NCBI GenBank assembly: GCA_964579325.1
Contig: CAZOHN010000178.1
Location: 1 to 7,517 of the forward strand
Source of the DNA: CAZOHN01 sp964579325
Lineage (GTDB): Bacteria > Pseudomonadota > Alphaproteobacteria > Rhodobacterales > Rhodobacteraceae
Direction of reading: 5' to 3'
Length of the DNA: 7,517 nucleotides
The notes under the pieces are model-generated. The model made no database searches. It was not told the origin of the DNA and was given only the letters and a program-made list of their open reading frames with translations. Shown piece by piece: positions 4,818-7,517 of this stretch (its first letter is position 1; each line of letters starts with the position of its first letter). Made by a program: the position numbers and the translations under genes.

Positions 4818-7319
4818 ATGAACGCCCGCACCCTTTCCGCCGCAGAAGCCCTTGAGTTGTTCGACTTGCGGAACGACAGCAACGGGCTGTTCCTGCGGTA
4901 CTGTCGCGGACGGCTCCGCAGCCTCGTCACCCGACTTGCCATGTCGCTCACGGGCGCAGCCGGCGTCGCGCTCCTGGCGGATGCGGTGGCGGGCCTGGTG
5001 ATCGCGGTCGTGCTGGCCCTTGGCGAAGCGGTCGACTCGCTCGTCCTGCGGAGGATCGTCCGCCGCTGGGGCGGGGGGGAGGGCTTCGTGCCGCTCGGCG
5101 CGCGCCACATCTCGGCTGCGAGCGCGGCCTTCCAGGCACTCACCGTATGCATCGCGGTGTCTGTGACCTGGCTCGTCGGCCCTTCCGGCGAAACCCACTT
5201 CTATGCCACGGCCTTCCTCATCGGGGCCGCGATCAACGCTGGACTGCTGTTACCGCACGATCCGTCGAGCAATGGTATCCGGCTCCTGCTGTTCGGCTGC
5301 ACCCTCGTCGCGCTGAACATCCAGGACATGACCGGCGCTCTGACCGACCCCTCAAGGGGTGCGTCCGAACTCTTCGGGCCGGTGGCCAGTCTGATGCTCG
5401 CCTACATGACCGGCATGGTCATCGTCTTTCTCAGGCGCACCCACGGCCGCCGCTCGGAGGATGCCCGCACCATCCTCGTCGAACAGGCCCGCCTGGAGGC
5501 GTCCAGCCAGAACCTCGACCGCGCGAGCCAGGAGGCCACGCGCCTTGCCCTCGTCGCCCGCCATGCCAACGATGCCGTGATCCTCTACAGCCGCGACGGC
5601 GTCGTCGAATGGATCAACGACGGCTTCACACGGATGATGGGCTACGCGCCGGACGAAGTCGTCGGGCGCCGGATCGAAGAGGCGGTTCCCGCCCCTGATG
5701 CCGACATGCAGGCCGTCGGATCGCTGATCGAGGCGCGGCGCAAGTTCACGCCCTGCCGGGTCGAGTTCCTCAGCCGCCACAAGTCGGGGCGGCCGGTCTG
5801 GATAGAAACATCGCTCACGCCGGTTCCCGGAGCCGATGGCACGCCCGACCGCATCATCGCGGTCGAGCGCGAGGTTACCGAGGCGAAGGCGCGCGAGGCG
5901 GAACTGGCGCGGGCCCGCGTCGAGGCCGAGGAAGGCGCACGCGCCAAGGCGCGATTCCTGGCCACCATGAGCCACGAGATCCGCACCCCGATGAATGGGG
6001 TCATCGGTACGGCCGAACTGCTCGCCGAAACCACGCTCGACCGGGACCAGCGCCTCTATGTCGACACCATCGTCGAGTCGGGCCAGGCGCTCCTCGCCAT
6101 CATCAACGACATCCTCGATCTGTCGCGGCTGCAGTCCGGGGCCGGCGTTCCCGCACGCGACCCGTTCGACCTCCGCTCGGTCCTCGGGAGCGTTCTCACT
6201 CTCCTCACACCGACCGCCCGCGCCAAGGGCATCGCGCTCGAAGGGCCCGCCGACGGCGGCGGGCTGGCCGTGCTTGGCGATTCGGGCCGGGTTCGCCAGA
6301 TCCTGACCAACCTGATCGGCAACGCGATCAAGTTCACCGAGGCAGGCGGAGTCACCGTCGACCTCCGGATCCGCCCCGCCGGCGATGACGCAGCGATCGA
6401 GGTAGCGGTCGCCGATACCGGGATCGGCATCCCGGCGGACCGGCTGGAGGGTGTCTTCGAGAGCTTCACCCAGGCCGACGGCGAAATCTCGCGCCGGTTC
6501 GGCGGTACGGGCCTCGGACTGACGATTTCGCGGCTGCTGGCGCGCGAGATGGACGGCGATATTGCGGTGGTATCCGAAGTAGGGCTCGGATCGGTCTTCA
6601 CCCTCACGCTCCGGCTGCCCATCGCGCGGGAGAACGCGACCCCGGACAGGCCCGGGGTCGGCGATGTGGCCACCGCGATGACGGCCGCCGCGCAGCCCGC
6701 GGCGCGACTGGGCGCGCATGTGCGTGTGCTGGTCGTGGAAGACAACCGGACCAATGCGCTGATCGTCCTGCGGATGCTCGCTGGCACCGGTGCCCGGACC
6801 CTCCACGTTGCAGACGGCCACGATGCCATTTCCCGCTTCGGCAGTTTCCGCCCGCATATCGTGCTGATGGACCTCTCGATGCCGGGAATGACGGGCTTCG
6901 AGGCCATGCGACGCCTGCGTGCCGAGGAAGCGTCCCGGCCCGACCGCGCCCGGGCCGCGATCGTTGCACTCACCGCGAATGCGGGCTCGGACTATCGGAT
7001 GGCATGTCTGAAGGCAGGCTTCGACGGCTTCCTGACCAAGCCGGTCCAGAAGCAGCCGCTGCTCGAAGAGCTCGTGCGGCAGATCGATGGGGGCCGCCCC
7101 GACGCGATGCCGGTGGAAACGGAGAGCGACACTGCCACCCCGGCGATGGGGATCGCGGCGGAGGCCGACCCTGCTCCGCCGGAAACCCTGTCCGATAACA
7201 GGCCGGACGTCCTGCCGGACATACCGCCCGACTCCGCCCGTGACACCTTGCCGGACCCCGCATCGCAGAACGACATACCTTCACCCGCCCTTGCGGGCCG
7301 GCGCACCGCGACTGTCTGA
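4818..7319 (+). CDS. Membrane-bound hybrid sensor histidine kinase (PAS-HisKA-HATPase-REC)
   Basis: This 833-residue inner-membrane kinase has the following order. A short cytoplasmic start is followed by about five hydrophobic helices (roughly residues 42-70, 99-121, 127-146, 153-169, 184-206). A coiled-coil-like linker spans 211-242 and a PAS domain about 243-356. A second helical linker leads to HisKA with phospho-acceptor His386 in MSHEIRTPMNG. HATPase_c carries N-box Asn502, DTGIGI at 533-538 and GGTGLGL at 562-568. The receiver spans about 634-755 with acidic Glu641/Asp642, phospho-acceptor Asp685, Thr719 and Lys741. All catalytic residues are present. There is no Hpt domain, so phosphotransfer must go to a separate protein. 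The last 75 residues are a Pro/Asp-rich, probably disordered tail. No ligand can be read from the membrane part. The ATG at 4818 lacks a clear Shine-Dalgarno; the next Met (residue 42, 4941) would cut the N-terminal cytoplasmic segment. The 99-bp gap after pncA shows no convincing promoter or terminator. Confidence 0.93.
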   Translation: MNARTLSAAEALELFDLRNDSNGLFLRYCRGRLRSLVTRLAMSLTGAAGVALLADAVAGLVIAVVLALGEAVDSLVLRRIVRRWGGGEGFVPLGARHISAASAAFQALTVCIAVSVTWLVGPSGETHFYATAFLIGAAINAGLLLPHDPSSNGIRLLLFGCTLVALNIQDMTGALTDPSRGASELFGPVASLMLAYMTGMVIVFLRRTHGRRSEDARTILVEQARLEASSQNLDRASQEATRLALVARHANDAVILYSRDGVVEWINDGFTRMMGYAPDEVVGRRIEEAVPAPDADMQAVGSLIEARRKFTPCRVEFLSRHKSGRPVWIETSLTPVPGADGTPDRIIAVEREVTEAKAREAELARARVEAEEGARAKARFLATMSHEIRTPMNGVIGTAELLAETTLDRDQRLYVDTIVESGQALLAIINDILDLSRLQSGAGVPARDPFDLRSVLGSVLTLLTPTARAKGIALEGPADGGGLAVLGDSGRVRQILTNLIGNAIKFTEAGGVTVDLRIRPAGDDAAIEVAVADTGIGIPADRLEGVFESFTQADGEISRRFGGTGLGLTISRLLAREMDGDIAVVSEVGLGSVFTLTLRLPIARENATPDRPGVGDVATAMTAAAQPAARLGAHVRVLVVEDNRTNALIVLRMLAGTGARTLHVADGHDAISRFGSFRPHIVLMDLSMPGMTGFEAMRRLRAEEASRPDRARAAIVALTANAGSDYRMACLKAGFDGFLTKPVQKQPLLEELVRQIDGGRPDAMPVETESDTATPAMGIAAEADPAPPETLSDNRPDVLPDIPPDSARDTLPDPASQNDIPSPALAGRRTATV

Positions 7320-7340
7320 GACGGGTGACCTGCCTCAGAC
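7314..7340 (+). terminator. Strong hairpin at the end of the kinase gene, terminator-like without a T-tract
   Basis: GTCTGAG (7314-7320) and CTCAGAC (7334-7340) are perfect 7-bp complementary arms. Inside them, after one A-C mismatch, CGGG (7322-7325) pairs with CCTG (7329-7332) with one G-T wobble around a 3-base TGA loop. The kinase stop codon TGA (7317-7319) lies in the left arm. No run of T follows, so this may be a transcript-stabilising or Rho-assisted end rather than a classical intrinsic terminator. Confidence 0.5.
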
Positions 7341-7343
7341 GAT

Positions 7344-7517
7344 GACGGCCAGCAACGTGACGGCCAGCAACGTGACGGCCCGAAGCAACCTGGCCCCAAA
7401 CGTTCCGGCCCGACTGCACGGGCCCGAATGCACGGGCCCGAATGCACAGGCCCGAGTGCACAGGCCCGAGTGCACTGGCCCGAGTGCACTGGCCCGAGTG
7501 CACTGGCCCGAATATGC
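7344..7517. repeat. Compound 15-bp/14-bp tandem repeat array (minisatellite), cut by the window end
   Basis: A GGCC core recurs at 7347, 7362, 7377, 7392, 7407, 7421, 7435, 7449, 7463, 7477, 7491 and 7505. The spacing is 15, 15, 15 and 15, then seven times 14 bp. The first two units (7344-7358 and 7359-7373) are identical copies of GACGGCCAGCAACGT; two degenerate units follow. From 7407 there are seven full 14-bp units of the type GGCCCGAGTGCACT, the last three identical, then a diverged unit (7505-7517) that runs into the window edge. Each late unit holds the palindromes GGCC and AGTGCACT. No credible gene covers this stretch; the minus-strand frames that start in it run antisense into the kinase gene. 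The function is unknown. Confidence 0.93.

Noticed and set aside
5352..6857. A 501-codon open frame on the minus strand inside the kinase gene, and other long frames such as 238-1212 and 2303-3091 on the plus strand
   Set aside because: These are antisense shadows of secure genes. In high-GC DNA stop codons are rare in alternative frames. The predicted proteins are Arg/Ala/Asp-rich with no recognisable motif, and the opposite-strand genes have all their family motifs.
6970..7503. Minus-strand frames starting in the tandem array (177 and 165 codons)
   Set aside because: Their N-termini only translate the 14-bp repeat in two phases, and the rest is antisense to the kinase. There is no independent sign of coding.
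7344..7517. CRISPR array
   Set aside because: Units are 14-15 bp and directly abutting with no unique spacers, and there are no cas genes.

Overview
The window is about two-thirds G+C or higher, with strongly G/C-biased third codon positions and tightly packed genes. Gene content and protein style suggest an alphaproteobacterium, most likely a Rhodobacteraceae-type organism. That placement is an inference from composition and gene families, not from a marker gene.

Layout. (1) Positions 52-3936, minus strand: a complete four-gene metal-ion ABC importer of the TroABCD/SitABCD/MntABCD type. In transcription order it encodes a Tat-type periplasmic binding protein, an ATPase, a first permease with an extra C-terminal domain, and a second permease. 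Junctions are 2 bp apart, a 1-bp TGATG overlap and a 4-bp ATGA overlap, so this is one translationally coupled operon. (2) Positions 3937-4112: a divergent control region. It has a sigma70-like promoter for the importer with a near-perfect 7-1-7 Fur-family box between its -35 and -10, and a weaker second box three helical turns away. (3) Positions 4113-4718, plus strand: nicotinamidase (pncA). (4) Positions 4818-7319, plus strand: a large membrane-bound hybrid histidine kinase (several membrane helices, PAS, HisKA, HATPase, receiver) with a Pro/Asp-rich tail. Its stop codon lies inside a strong hairpin. (5) Positions 7344-7517: a 14/15-bp tandem-repeat array that runs off the window. At the left edge (2-55) there may be the last codons of a convergent gene.

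How it fits together. The importer captures a divalent metal (Mn, Zn or Fe; the ligands do not settle which) in the periplasm and moves it into the cytoplasm. A Fur/Mur-like regulator probably represses it when metal is plentiful. PncA deamidates nicotinamide for NAD salvage and is itself a metalloenzyme, but no functional link to the importer is shown beyond the shared upstream region. The kinase has no adjacent response regulator or Hpt protein, so its output must lie elsewhere.

The most unusual points are the DtxR-like remnant fused to the first permease, the Fur-type box embedded in the promoter, and the repeat array whose neighbouring units differ one substitution at a time. I see no clearly new multi-gene system.
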